A stretch of 64,000 nt of DNA, from positions 20,835,375 to 20,899,374 of the forward strand of contig CAIIXF020000005.1 of assembly GCA_903813345.2 (NCBI GenBank). Reading direction: 5' to 3'. Under the pieces are notes generated by a model. That model was not told the origin of the DNA, did no database searches, and was given only the letters and a program-made list of their open reading frames with translations. The stretch's first letter is position 1, and each line of letters starts with the position of its first letter. This DNA is from Owenia fusiformis. Its lineage: Eukaryota; Annelida; Polychaeta; Sabellida; Oweniidae. The position numbers and the translations under genes were made by a program. This document shows positions 48,820 to 58,899 of this stretch, one piece after another.

Positions 48820-49590
48820 ACGGCAATGCCAAAGCGTAGCGAATCCCATCAAACAGAAATGGCTGGCATTTTTACAAACAAAATATATAGCAAATATCAT
48901 AAAACAACACACATAAGAAAGGCCACTTTCAAAATGGTTGCTCACTAGCCAAGTTGTCATTAGAAGTAATATGCTTTTAAGTAGCCACCTATAAATATTT
49001 TTTTTTAAATCGCATACTAGTATATACTTGTAAATGGTGGTCATTTTTTAAAATGGCCACCTTCTACCCAAAATGTCATGAGACAGTATGCAATGCTTCA
49101 TATATCAAATATGAACAAAATAGCTCTCTTACTTTTTGAGTTAAAAAATTAAAAAACGTAAAATAAAACTACCTCCCCAAAGTTTTATTAGACAATGTGC
49201 CATGCTTAAAGTATTCACATATCAAATATGAACAAAATTGCTCCACTTCTTTTTGAGTAATAGTAAAAAACTTAAAAATGGTGGCCACTTTTCAAAATGG
49301 CCACCTACTACCCAATGTGTCATTAGACAGTGTGCCATGCATATGGTATTCACATATAAAATATGAACAAAATCGCTCTATTACTTTTTGAGTTACAGTA
49401 AAAAATGTTAAATAACACACATAAAAATGGTGGCCATTTTTCAAAATGCCCTCCTACGACCCAAAATGGCATTAGACATTGTGCAATGCTTAAAGTATTC
49501 ACATACACAATATGAACAAAATTGCTCCACTACTTTTTGAGTTTGAGCTACAGCAAAAATCGTTAAATGATGTGCAAAGGCAGCCATTTT
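48820..49590. repeat. ATGGCnGCCAT module array (intronic)
   Basis: Begins with the leader GCCAAAGCGTAGCGAATCCC shared with 28.0 kb and 51.2 kb. It then has about four units of the GTCATTAGACAGTGTGCCAT / AATATGAACAAAATCGCT / TACTTTTTGAGTTA / AAAATGGTGGCCATTTTTC type, 115-150 bp each. No coding content. Confidence 0.85.
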
Positions 49591-49594
49591 GATC

Positions 49595-50470
49595 CCATCA
49601 AATGGTTATCCTGAAAATGAGTAGACAAGACTTTACTGACACAATTTGAGGACGGAAAGTCAAAAATGGCCGCCTTAAAATTTACCCAGAATCCTCAAAA
49701 ATTAGCTAGTTCTAGATTTTTATACTAAGAACCACCCCTGAACATTTGAAATTGATCCGTCAAACAGTTAAACAAGACTTTACAGGCAAGATTTTAGGAT
49801 GGAAAATCCAAAATGGCTGCCTTGACATTTACCCAGAATGTCAAAAGACTAATCAGTTCTAGATTTTCATACTAAGAATCATCCCTGAAAAGTTGAAATT
49901 GATCTACCAAACGGTTCACCTGAAAACGCGTAGACAAGACTTTACAGACAAGATTTTAGGACAGAAAATCCAAAATGGCTGCCTTGACATTTACCCAGAA
50001 TGCCAAAAAACTAATCAGATCTAGGTTTTCATACTAAGAATCATCCCTGAAAATTTGAAATTGATCTAACAAACGGTTCACCTGGAAATGCGTAGACAAG
50101 ACTTTACAGACAAGATTTTAGGACGGAAAATCCAAAATGGCTGCCTTGACATTTACCCAGAACGACAAAAAAAATAATCAGATCTAGATTTTCATACTAA
50201 GAATCATCCCTGAAAATTTGAAATTGATCTACCAAACGGTTCACCTGGAAATGCGTAGACAAGACTTTACAGACAAGATTTTAGGACGGAAAATCCAAAA
50301 TGGCTGCCTTGACATTTACCCAGAACGCCAAAAAACTAATCAGATCTAGATTTTCATACTAAGAATCATCCCTGAAAATTTGAAATTGATCCACCAAACG
50401 GTTCACCTGAAAACGTGTAGACAAGACTTTACAGACAAGATTTTAGGACGGAAAAAACCAAAATGGCCGA
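49595..50470. repeat. Tandem array, six units of about 150-165 bp (intronic)
   Basis: Each unit carries GCGTAGACAAGACTTTACAG, ACAAGATTTTAGGACGGAAA, CCAAAATGGCTGCCTTGACA and CATACTAAGAATCATCCCTG. Units 3-6 are nearly identical; the first two are more diverged, as expected at an array edge. It is related in word order to the array at 40580. Confidence 0.9.
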
Positions 50471-51289
50471 CAATAAAAAAGTGATTATGAGTTTTTGCTG
50501 ATTTCCTTTTACAAAATTATCACATATAACTACTGTTAACAATAACATAGGCTTTTTCAACAAAGTACACCTGAAATTATTTATAAAGCTACTAAATAGT
50601 TCAAGTATGAAAACTCAAAAACACCATTCAATATGATACAAAGTATTATCACGCGCTAACTTTTCTTCAGACATTCAAAATGGCTGACATGACTAGGCTT
50701 ACAGGTACAAAACCTAATCAGATGTAGAATGAAGTGAGCTGAACAAGATGTTAAAGTTTTAAAAGCAACTGTGAAGCCGTTTTTCTTAAAGTTTGCAGAC
50801 AAGGATTTTAGCATTTGACCTCAAAATGGCCGACAGGAAGTAGCTATCGAGTTAATTTTTTTTCATCCACATCTGTATGCACTCACAACTTATTCCTGAA
50901 AATTTGAAGGTGATACCTGTAGCGGTTTTGGAGAAAAATGCCGGACGGACAGACAGACAACCAGAAAGACAGACGGACGGACGGACGCGCCTAGGACGAC
51001 AATATGGCCCCACACTATGTGGTGGGGACATAAAAACAAATGGTCCAAAAGTGGATTTCGCGAGAGAGATTGACAAATCAATGTTAACTAATATGGCTGA
51101 AAATAAAAAACAGATAAAATTTTTTGCCGATTTTCTGTAACAAAATTATGGCATACAACTTCTCTTTATAGTGACATTGGTTTTTACAATGCAGGACACC
51201 TGAAACTAGACAACAGTAACGCCAAAGCGTAGCAAATCCCATCGAACAGCCATGGCTGGCATATTTACAAACAAAGTATATAGCAAAAA
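50471..51289. repeat. Repeat tail with GGACGGAC run and module leader
   Basis: Contains ATGGCTGACAT and ATGGCCGACAGG words, then a CAGACGGACGGACGGACG run (about 50940-50990) and ATGTGGTGGGGACATAAAA, a closing phrase of the preceding repeat. From about 51200 the leader GCCAAAGCGTAGCAAATCCC starts the next array. Confidence 0.75.
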
Positions 51290-51920
51290 TGGCAGCCATT
51301 TTTCAAAATGGCCACCTTCTTCCAAAAGTGTCATTAGACAGTGTGCCAAGCTTATAGTATTCACATACCAAATATGAACAAAATCGCTCCACTACTTTTC
51401 GAGTTATAGTAAAATACGTTAAAATGGCAGTAATTTTTCAAAATGGCCGCCTTCTACCAAAAGTGTCATTAGACAGTGTGCCATGCTTATACTATTCACA
51501 TACCAATATGAACAACATCGCTCCACTACTTTTTGAGTTATAATTTTCAAAATGGCCACCTTCTACCAAAAGTGTCATTAGACAGTGTGCCATGCTCATA
51601 GTATTCACATAACAAATATGAACAAAATCGCTCCACTACTTTTCGAGTTATAGTAAAATACATTTTCAAAATGGTCACCTTCTACCAAAAGTGTCATTAG
51701 ACAGTGTGCCATGTTTATAGTATTCAAATACCAAATATAAACAAAATTGCTCCACTATTTCCGAGTTATAGTAAAATAAGTTAAAATGGCGGCCATTTTC
51801 AAAATGGTCGCCTTCTACCAAAAGTGTCTTTAGAAAGTGTGCAATGCTTATAGTATTCACATGCCAAATATGAACAAAATCGCTCCACTACTTTTCGAGT
51901 ACTTTAATGATCAAAGGCCA
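51290..51920. repeat. ATGGCnGCCAT module array, five units (intronic)
   Basis: Units of about 100-140 bp with GTGTCATTAGACAGTGTGCC, CATACCAAATATGAACAAAA, CGCTCCACTACTTTTCGAGT and AAAATGGCnnCCATTTTTC. Neighbouring units are highly similar, which suggests recent unequal exchange. Confidence 0.9.
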
Positions 51921-53396
51921 CCATTTTTAAAGATGGCTGCCATGTGCTTCTTTAATATTTACATTTCTAGCTTTATTTATGTCCTATATAATTATTTTAC
52001 ATATAAAACGTTTTGTTATTACAGTTTTACATATTGCACCTAAATTACTGTAAAATTGGCACTAAAATGGCCGCCATTTTGAAGTGAGTGGCCATTTTGA
52101 AAATCGGCTTTCAAAAAGAACTTCTACCTCCATAGGGTATATGTGTACAAAATATGAACAACATCGGGCCAATGGTATTTGAGTTATTGCCCCAGACGGA
52201 CAGACGGACGGAGGCATTCTCTATATCCCTCTGAACTTCGTTTGATGGGATAATTATTTATAAAGCTAGCAAATGGTCCAAAAGAGAATTTTGTGAGACA
52301 AAAATGGTGGCCATTTTGAAAAAAGTCGAGCTTTTGAACCAGGAGTCATATGGGAGTTTTCTGTATTGATGTTGACCATAACTTAAAACGGGAATCCTAC
52401 TGAGACAGGTTTTAAAGCAAATGGTCTAAAAGTGAAAGGATGAGTCTGGGAATGAGTCTGGATATTGACTTAGAGAATATTGAAAATTGTAATGTCTGAA
52501 AAACCAACTTAATCACACATATTATTAAACTTCAATATCTTATCCATCTTCTGAATGTTCAAAAGTGTCAAATTATATCTCAATTAATGAAGAATATTGG
52601 CATTAAAGAGAATGCATATCACTATGGCACAATTGGAAAAAAGTTCAAGTGCAAATACTAAATGAACATTTTCTCCAAAAAGTTTGAAAAATATCCTCCA
52701 AAACATGGCTTACTTTCTTTGTATAGACATTGAATGGCATTTCTTGATACATGAATTGGTGTTTATCTGGGTAATCAAGGGAATATAGTCACTCAAAGTT
52801 ACTGAGCATCCATTTTTGACACTTCAATTGTGTTGGTATAATCACACATATTTCAGTCAAATTCATGCTGAGCACAACATTTTGGTTGTGCTCAGCACAT
52901 GACAATCTAGAAAGAAAGGTACCTGTATAATTTTAAACAAATTAATGTGATACTTATCGAGTTATGACCAAAGACAAGCTGAAAACCTGATTTTTCCGCA
53001 GTATAAGTGGCGGCCATTTTCAATCTTTGCGACTTGTTTTGCCGAAACTTGTAGGCCTTATTGATAACCTATAAATTAAGGTACCTGTACAATTTCAAGC
53101 AAATTGGTGGAAAAACTTGAGGAGTTATAACCAAAAAGAGCTGAAAACATGATTTATACACCATAAAAATGGCCGCCATTTTGAAACAAGGCGAGCTTTC
53201 GAGACACCACTTATGAACAATTGATGACCTTATGTTGACACATTTTAAAAGTAAATTTGTTTCAATTGTCGTGGATTTTGGATTAGCTACCAATGTGTTG
53301 ACAGACAGATGGACAGAGAGACAAGTGGGTGATAACAATAGCTCACCCATGTGAGCTAATAATAATAATACTATGACTCCAACAGATCTGTCTAAC
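51921..53396. other. Intron with further module fragments
   Basis: Single copies of the ATGGCCGCCATTTTGAA word near 52067 and 53169. CAGACGGACAGACGGACGG is followed by CTATATCCCTCTGAACTTCG at about 52190-52240. A hairpin around TAGCTCACCCATGTGAGCTA at 53339-53358 is followed by an AAT microsatellite. No exon was found here or elsewhere in the 44063-53396 intron. Confidence 0.55.
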
Positions 53397-53574
53397 CTTC
53401 AGGATCCTTCTTAATGATAGATTTTGCATTGGGTGGTAGAGCAGCTTTTAGGTTTTGTTGTGATGAAAATGTCACACGGTTTTTGTTGTTAAGTTTTGCC
53501 TGTTCTTTGTCTTTGTCACCCCAAGAATTGCGGCGCAACCGGCTAAAAAATCCAAGTGATGTATCAAGAGCACT
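53397..53574 (-). CDS. RGS12/RGS14-type protein, internal exon
   Basis: 178-nt exon with acceptor TTTTCTCTTTTCAG and donor CTGAAG|GTTAGA. It encodes 59 residues, SALDTSLGFFSRLRRNSWG and then a Lys/Asn-rich part ending KSIIKKDPE. RRNS is a protein kinase A-type site. It begins in phase 0, matching the end of the exon at 55352-55512. It ends with one base that completes GCT (Ala) with the GoLoco exon, so direct joining is possible. No fold is recognised; R12 proteins have a basic linker between the RGS domain and the Raf-like Ras-binding domains. Confidence 0.65.
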
Positions 53575-53639
53575 CTGAAAAGAGAAAACATTATTGATGC
53601 ATATTAGAATACAATACAATAAAAACAGAATATGCTGGT

Positions 53640-54020
53640 AGTCCATCTAAAAATGACCCTATTTGAACATATATGATTACAACGTTTCTGCATGTGAAAT
53701 TACGTCTTTACTTTTCTGTACTTATATAATACATAAATTAAGCACAATTATTTATAAAAAATGCACTAAATGTATGTTAGAATACACTTCTAGTAGGTAT
53801 AGGAATGTACTAATTATAGATGGAATAATACATTATATGTACATGTAAGACTACACATTTGTAGATGTAAAGTATTACTTCATGTTCGAATAACTATTTA
53901 TAGATGTAAGAGTCACCATTTGTACATTTAAGAATATATAATTTGTAGCTGTAAAAATACATATATGTACACTATTTGTGCCTCAATCAATAATAAATCA
54001 ATCAATCCACTATTATTATC
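53640..54020 (+). repeat. Possible LINE 3' tail
   Basis: AT-rich, with imperfect units of TTTGTAGATGTAAGAnTnnC (53850-53970) and a final CAATCAATAATAAATCAATC, the kind of short-repeat tail seen at LINE ends. No protein remnant, so this is tentative. Confidence 0.3.
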
Positions 54021-54078
54021 ACGAAGATCAGAATATTGAGACAAAGATGTCATGTGCCTTAAAAGTCAAAGCTATCAT

Positions 54079-54930
54079 ACACCCTATGCAGACAGAGCCT
54101 GTGGGAAATATTGGGTGCGGAGCAAATGAGCGGAGGGTGCGGAGCTAACGGTCATTTTTGAATTTAAATTTGGGATATTTCTGAAACTAAGCCGTTTTGG
54201 GACTTCAAATATACCAATATATGTGTATTTGACACCAAATACCAATAAAATTATGAAAATAGTAGTGCAATTCATTTAATAGCGACGCAGTATGCCTTAA
54301 ACATTTCCCAGACCTATATATTTTGAGACTATCCTTTTAATACTGCGTCCCCAGCATTCATAAAAAATGGTGTTCAAGATACACTACCCATGCAAATTAT
54401 TTTGGCATCTTGGAAGCCAGGCAGTATCTGTGTGATTTTATAAAAATTCGGAAATGTTCTTCAGATATGAGCCCCCTCTAAATATTGGGTGCGGAGCTAC
54501 GTTTATGGAGCTGCTCCGCACCCAATATTTAGAGGGGGCTCATATCTGAAAAACATTCCGAATTTTTATAAAATCACACAGATACTGCCTGGCTTCCAAG
54601 ATGCAAAAATAATTTGTATAGATAGTGTACCTTGAACACCATTTTTTATGAATGCTGGGGACTCAGTATTAAAAGGATAATTTCAAAATATATAGGTCTG
54701 GGAAAGGTTTAAGGCACACTGCGTCGCTATAGAATGAATTGCGCTACTATTTTCACAATTGTATTGATATTTGGTGTCAAATACACATATCTTGGTATAT
54801 TTGAAGTCCCAAAACGGCTTAGTTTCAGAAATATCCCAAATTTAAATTCAAAAATGACCGTTAGCTCCGCACCCTCCGCTCATTTGCTCCGCACCCAATA
54901 TTTCCCACAGGCTCTGTCTGCATAGGGTGT
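54079..54930. mobile_element. 852-bp near-perfect palindrome with four motif copies (intronic)
   Basis: The halves are complementary over about 420 bp around a centre near 54505. TATTGGGTGCGGAGC stands near the left end (54109) and left of centre (54483). Its complement stands right of centre (54513) and near the right end (54885). The plan is the same as in the palindrome at 35679-36514, although the arm sequences differ. A mirrored 63-codon frame runs outward in each arm; because the arms mirror each other this is not independent evidence of coding. Confidence 0.9.
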
Positions 54931-55351
54931 CATAGAGCCAGGCAAAAAGCTGTAAAAGAATCTAGCCAAACCTGATACCCAGTATTTGAGTGATCAAAAA
55001 CTACACTTTTGACAAATGATATTCATATTAAGTGCATGAGCTAGATCCTATGCCCACAAGGCATCAGCACATAAAATTTGAGCAAAATATGACAACTGAT
55101 ACTTAATGAATTGGGCGGCCTTATCGAAAATTCCTTCTTCAAAAGAGATCCTATGCTCATGAGACATCAGCCGATAAAATTTGAACCAAATATTACAATT
55201 TTTCTGACAAATGGCTGCTGCTTTGGAAATTCCTTCTTGAGCAGAGATTTAATGAATAAACAAATGAACATTGCTTTGAGCATTTTCTGAATATCCCTAC
55301 TAAAAGTTTGTTTGGTTGGCTAGGTGGAATTAAATCAGGATGAACCATTAC
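54931..55351. other. Intron, no feature
   Basis: Contains two weak copies of the phrase TGAGCAAAATAT/TTGAACCAAATATTAC after GCATCAGC, the wording of the module arrays at 57.8 kb. Nothing else. Confidence 0.5.
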
Positions 55352-55512
55352 CTTCCTACTAACGTCAAGTACATGGAAATCATCCACATTACTGGTTGTG
55401 CTAATATCACCAACCCCTTCAAGTTTTTCTATGGCTTGGCGGAAACTGCGACTCCTTGGAACTGGAGGCTTCCCTAAGTCTCCCTTCCCTGGTGTTTGGT
55501 ACACTCCCCATT
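55352..55512 (-). CDS. RGS12/RGS14-type protein, internal exon
   Basis: 161-nt exon with acceptor TTCTTACTTAACAG and donor AGGAAG|GTAATG. The first two bases complete a Glu codon; 53 codons follow, WGVYQTPGKGDLGKPPVPRS and then RSFRQAIEKLEG, ending in phase 0. RSRSF is a typical basophilic-kinase/14-3-3-like context. The upstream and downstream exon phases both agree, which is the main support besides the open frame. Confidence 0.65.
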
Positions 55513-55890
55513 CTGTTAAGTAAGAAATATGAGAGGTTGTGTAATGTAATCTTACACCAATGAAGCTTATTCTCCACAGGCAAGACTAGAATGAAGATGA
55601 GAAAAGCCAATTAAGTATCCAATTATAAGCATCATTCTTTATGAGACATTTTCTGAGAATTTGATATTATTTTTTAATAACAGGTACTATTACAATTATT
55701 TCATATTGTCATGAGATTATGACTGTTACAAAAGATAGGGGAAATGTTTCATTTTGCATTACTAACTACATTTTTGTAAATGTTTTATATGTATAATGCT
55801 TAGTTTATGTCAATAAAAGAAATATATCTAATTAATATTAATATGACTGTATATTTAAAAATCTGAAATGATGAATTGAAATAAACATAC

Positions 55891-55920
55891 CTTTTTTACG
55901 CTTAGACCATCCACACTTAG
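55891..55920 (-). CDS. RGS12/RGS14-type protein, 30-nt microexon
   Basis: Acceptor ATCTAATCCCATAG, donor AAAAAAG|GTATGT. It encodes KCGWSKRKK flanked by partial codons that fit the 161-nt exon (phase 1 to phase 1). The donor is strong and the acceptor weak. Exons this short are easily missed by gene predictors and are often alternatively spliced. The exon before it, which should end after one base of a codon, was not found in the window. Confidence 0.5.
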
Positions 55921-56689
55921 CTATGGGATTAGATAGAAAGAAATCATGTTAGAGTAAAATATTAGGCTGCAATCCTTGCAATGCAATGGCATTCCTCATT
56001 CTGGCCTTAAAATACCATTCTGACACTCACATGTAGGATTACTTTTTTCAAAGGGTGATGGAAGGATTGAGAATATGGCAGTCTTCTCAAAAGACCCATG
56101 TAAATAAAAAGAAGGGCATCTTTTACATATTTTGGGGGAAATTTTAAAAGGGAGACCATTTTTCACATATTTGTTGACCATACATTCATGTTATTTGCTA
56201 TGTTAGTCAAATATCTAATGTCTAACTGTGTGTCTGCACTGCCAATAAAGATGGTTCACAAATGACATGGTAATGTACTGTTCGTACTTGTGACAGACCT
56301 GTGGTTCTTAGGGGAAAAATTGGTTTTAAATTGCTGTTTATCTTTTTATTAAGAGACTGCCAGAGTGATTTTAAGCATCCAGAGTAATGTTAACAATCTG
56401 CACTAGCATCCATGTCAAAGTAAAATTCAATATTTCCTGATCCATGGAAGTAATTCACACACAACTTAGATACAACTTTATAATAACCATAAGTTCACCT
56501 ACACATTTAATTTACACTTCAGTTATAACTAGGAAACAGGAACTCGTAACTCCACGGAGAAGCAAATCCCACCAAACAAAACATATTTTGTAAAATAGTA
56601 CCATGGGCACTGGGCTCACATGGTGTTGCTCAAAAGTGAATGATGGCTAAAATGACAGAAAATAAAAAAAAAAACGGATATATTTTTTA
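55921..56689. other. Intron, no feature
   Basis: AT-rich. Near 56597 the phrase AGTACCATGGGCACTGGGCT introduces the array that follows; the same phrase introduces sequence at 62.86 kb. Confidence 0.5.
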
Positions 56690-57790
56690 TAACAAAATTA
56701 TTTCAAGCCACTTGCCACTATTTTGAACTGACTGAGAGACACATGGACAAATCAATGTTAAGTAAAATGCATGGCTGAAAATAAAAAACGGATATAATTT
56801 TTTGCCAATTATAACAAAAAAATTATTTCATACAACTACTCTTTACAGTGACATGGCTTTTTGCAATGCAGGACACCTGAAATTATTTGTAAAGCTAGGA
56901 AATGGGCCAAAATTGAATTTTGCGAGATAAAAATGGCGACCATTTTGAAAATAGGCAAGCTTTTGAACCAGCAGTCATAGGGGAGTTTGTTGTATTGATG
57001 TTGAACAAAAATGCATGGCTGAAAATAAAAAAAAAAGGGATATAATTTTTTGCCAATTATAACAAAATTATTTCATACAACTACTCTTTTAACAGTGACA
57101 TGGCTTTTTGCAATGCAGGACACCTGAAATTATGTGTAAAGCTAGGAAATGGGCCAAAATTAAATTTCGCGAGACAAAAATGGCGACCACTTTGAAAATA
57201 GGCAAGCTTTTGAACCAGGAGTCATAGGGGAGTTTTTTGTATTGATGTTGAACAAAAATAACTTAAAACTGGAATCCTATCTACAGAGGTTTTAAGGCAA
57301 ATGGTCCAAAAGTGGATTTCGCGAGACAGATAGACAAATCAATGTTAACTAAAATGGCTGAAAATAAAAGAACAGATATAATTTTTGCTGATTCTTTGTA
57401 ACAAAATTATGTCATACAACTACTCTTTACAGTGACAAGGGTTTTTACAATGCAGGACAGCTGAAATAATTTGTAAAGCTAGAAAATGGGCCAAAAGTGA
57501 ATTACGCGAGACAAGAATGGCGACCATTTTGAAAATAGGCGAGCTTTTGAACCAAGAGTCATAGGGGAGTTTTTGTATTGATGTTGAACAAAATTAACTT
57601 AAAACCGGAATCTTATCAACAGAGGTTTAAAGGCAAATGGTCCAAAAGTGGATTTCGCAAGACAGATGGACAAATCAAATTTAACTAAAATGGCTGGAAA
57701 TAAAAAATTGGATATAATTTTTTGCTGATTTTTTGTAACAAAATTATTTCATACAACTACTCTTTACTTTGACATAGATGGTTACAATGT
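56690..57790. repeat. Tandem array, about four units of 240-340 bp
   Basis: Units contain ATGGCTGAAAATAAAA, TTTTGCCAATTATAACAAAA, ACTACTCTTTACAGTGACAT, GCAATGCAGGACACCTGAAA, ATGGCGACCATTTTGAAAAT and GGGGAGTTTTTTGTATTGAT. Fragments of the same unit lie at 51.04-51.2, 52.25-52.46 and 62.93-63.24 kb. No coding content. Confidence 0.85.
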
Positions 57791-57829
57791 AGGACACCTG
57801 AAAATTTCTTTTCAAGCAGAGTTCCCTTG

Positions 57830-58480
57830 TCTCATAGGAATCAGTATGTAAAATTTGAACCAAATCCGTCCACTGGTATTTGAGTTATCAAAGATTATAT
57901 TTTTATGACAGCCATTTTGAAATTCAATTGCTATCTTTTTTTTATATTTTAATTTATATTATTGTTATTTTGAAAATGTCTTCTTGAGCAGAGCTTCCTT
58001 AACTCTAGGCATCAGCCTATAAAGGCTGAACCAAATCTGTCCACTGGTATTTGATTGATCAAACATTTCAAATTTTTATGAAAAATGGCAGCCATTTTGA
58101 AATTCAGATGCCATCTCGAAAATCTCTTCTTCAGCAAAGGTCCTTTAGCCCAAGGCAAACAGCATATAAAATTTGAACCAAATCCATCCACTAGTATTTT
58201 AGTTATTGAAGAGTATGTTTTTTTTACGAAAAATGGTAGCCATTTTGAAATTTGATAGTCTTCTTGATCAGAGCTCCTTTGTCTCTAGGCATTAGCATAT
58301 AAAATTTGAACCAAATCTGTCTACTGGTATTTGAGTAATCAAAGACTACATATTTTTACGATTTTTAAATTCAGCGGCCATCTTAAAAATCTCTTCTTGG
58401 GCAAAGTTTCTTTGTCCCTAGGCATCAGCATATAGAATTTGAACCAAATCCATCGATCGGCATTTGAGTTATCCTCCAGA
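57830..58480. repeat. ATGGCnGCCAT module array, five units of about 135-165 bp
   Basis: Units read GGCATCAGCATATAAAATTT, GAACCAAATC, GTCCACTGGTATTTGAGTTA, then GAAAAATGGCAGCCATTTTG. Word order equals that of the 51.3-kb array (GAAC.AAATC, CCACT, TTGAGTTAT, ATGGCnGCCAT), so these are distant relatives. It closes with CAGACGGCTTTCCTATATCC. Confidence 0.85.
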
Positions 58481-58609
58481 CACACGAACAGACGGCTTTC
58501 CTATATCCCCCTCGAAATTTGTTATTTTTTAAAAAATTGCCTGCATCATAAGATACAATATGACCACTCTTCAAACTAGTTAAAGGTTGGGATATGTTTG
58601 GGATACCTT

Positions 58610-58663
58610 GGGATATACAATATATCTTCCCTTGGTCTCTCGGGAAGACATATTGTATATCCC
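58610..58663. repeat. 22-bp hairpin
   Basis: GGGATATACAATATATCTTCCC pairs with GGGAAGACATATTGTATATCCC across a 10-base loop, with one or two mismatches. The flanks repeat TTGGGATA. Confidence 0.8.
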
Positions 58664-58899
58664 TTGGGATATTCCCTGTATCCAAAATCTCCCAGTGCAT
58701 AACCCCTATCTATCTGATGATATCTTAACAAAGGATAGGTATCGATATGGAGAACTGAATTCAACAATGTTTTTCTCTTAAACCAATCATTGAAAACATT
58801 GTGTAAAAAAACATGGTATGTTATGTAATGTTGACTGATTGACAACAATTTAATGCGAAAATTATTTTAAAATATTTTATATAACTGTTTTTGTTAACA

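Noticed and set aside
48820-50470. Regular spacing of repeats, CRISPR-like at first sight
   Set aside because: The units are continuous 115-165-bp tandem modules without unique spacers, in an intron of an animal gene.
44063-53396. Search for Raf-like Ras-binding-domain exons on the minus strand
   Set aside because: No stretch with the expected LPDG-type start or a conserved splice-bounded frame was found by eye; reported as not found rather than absent.
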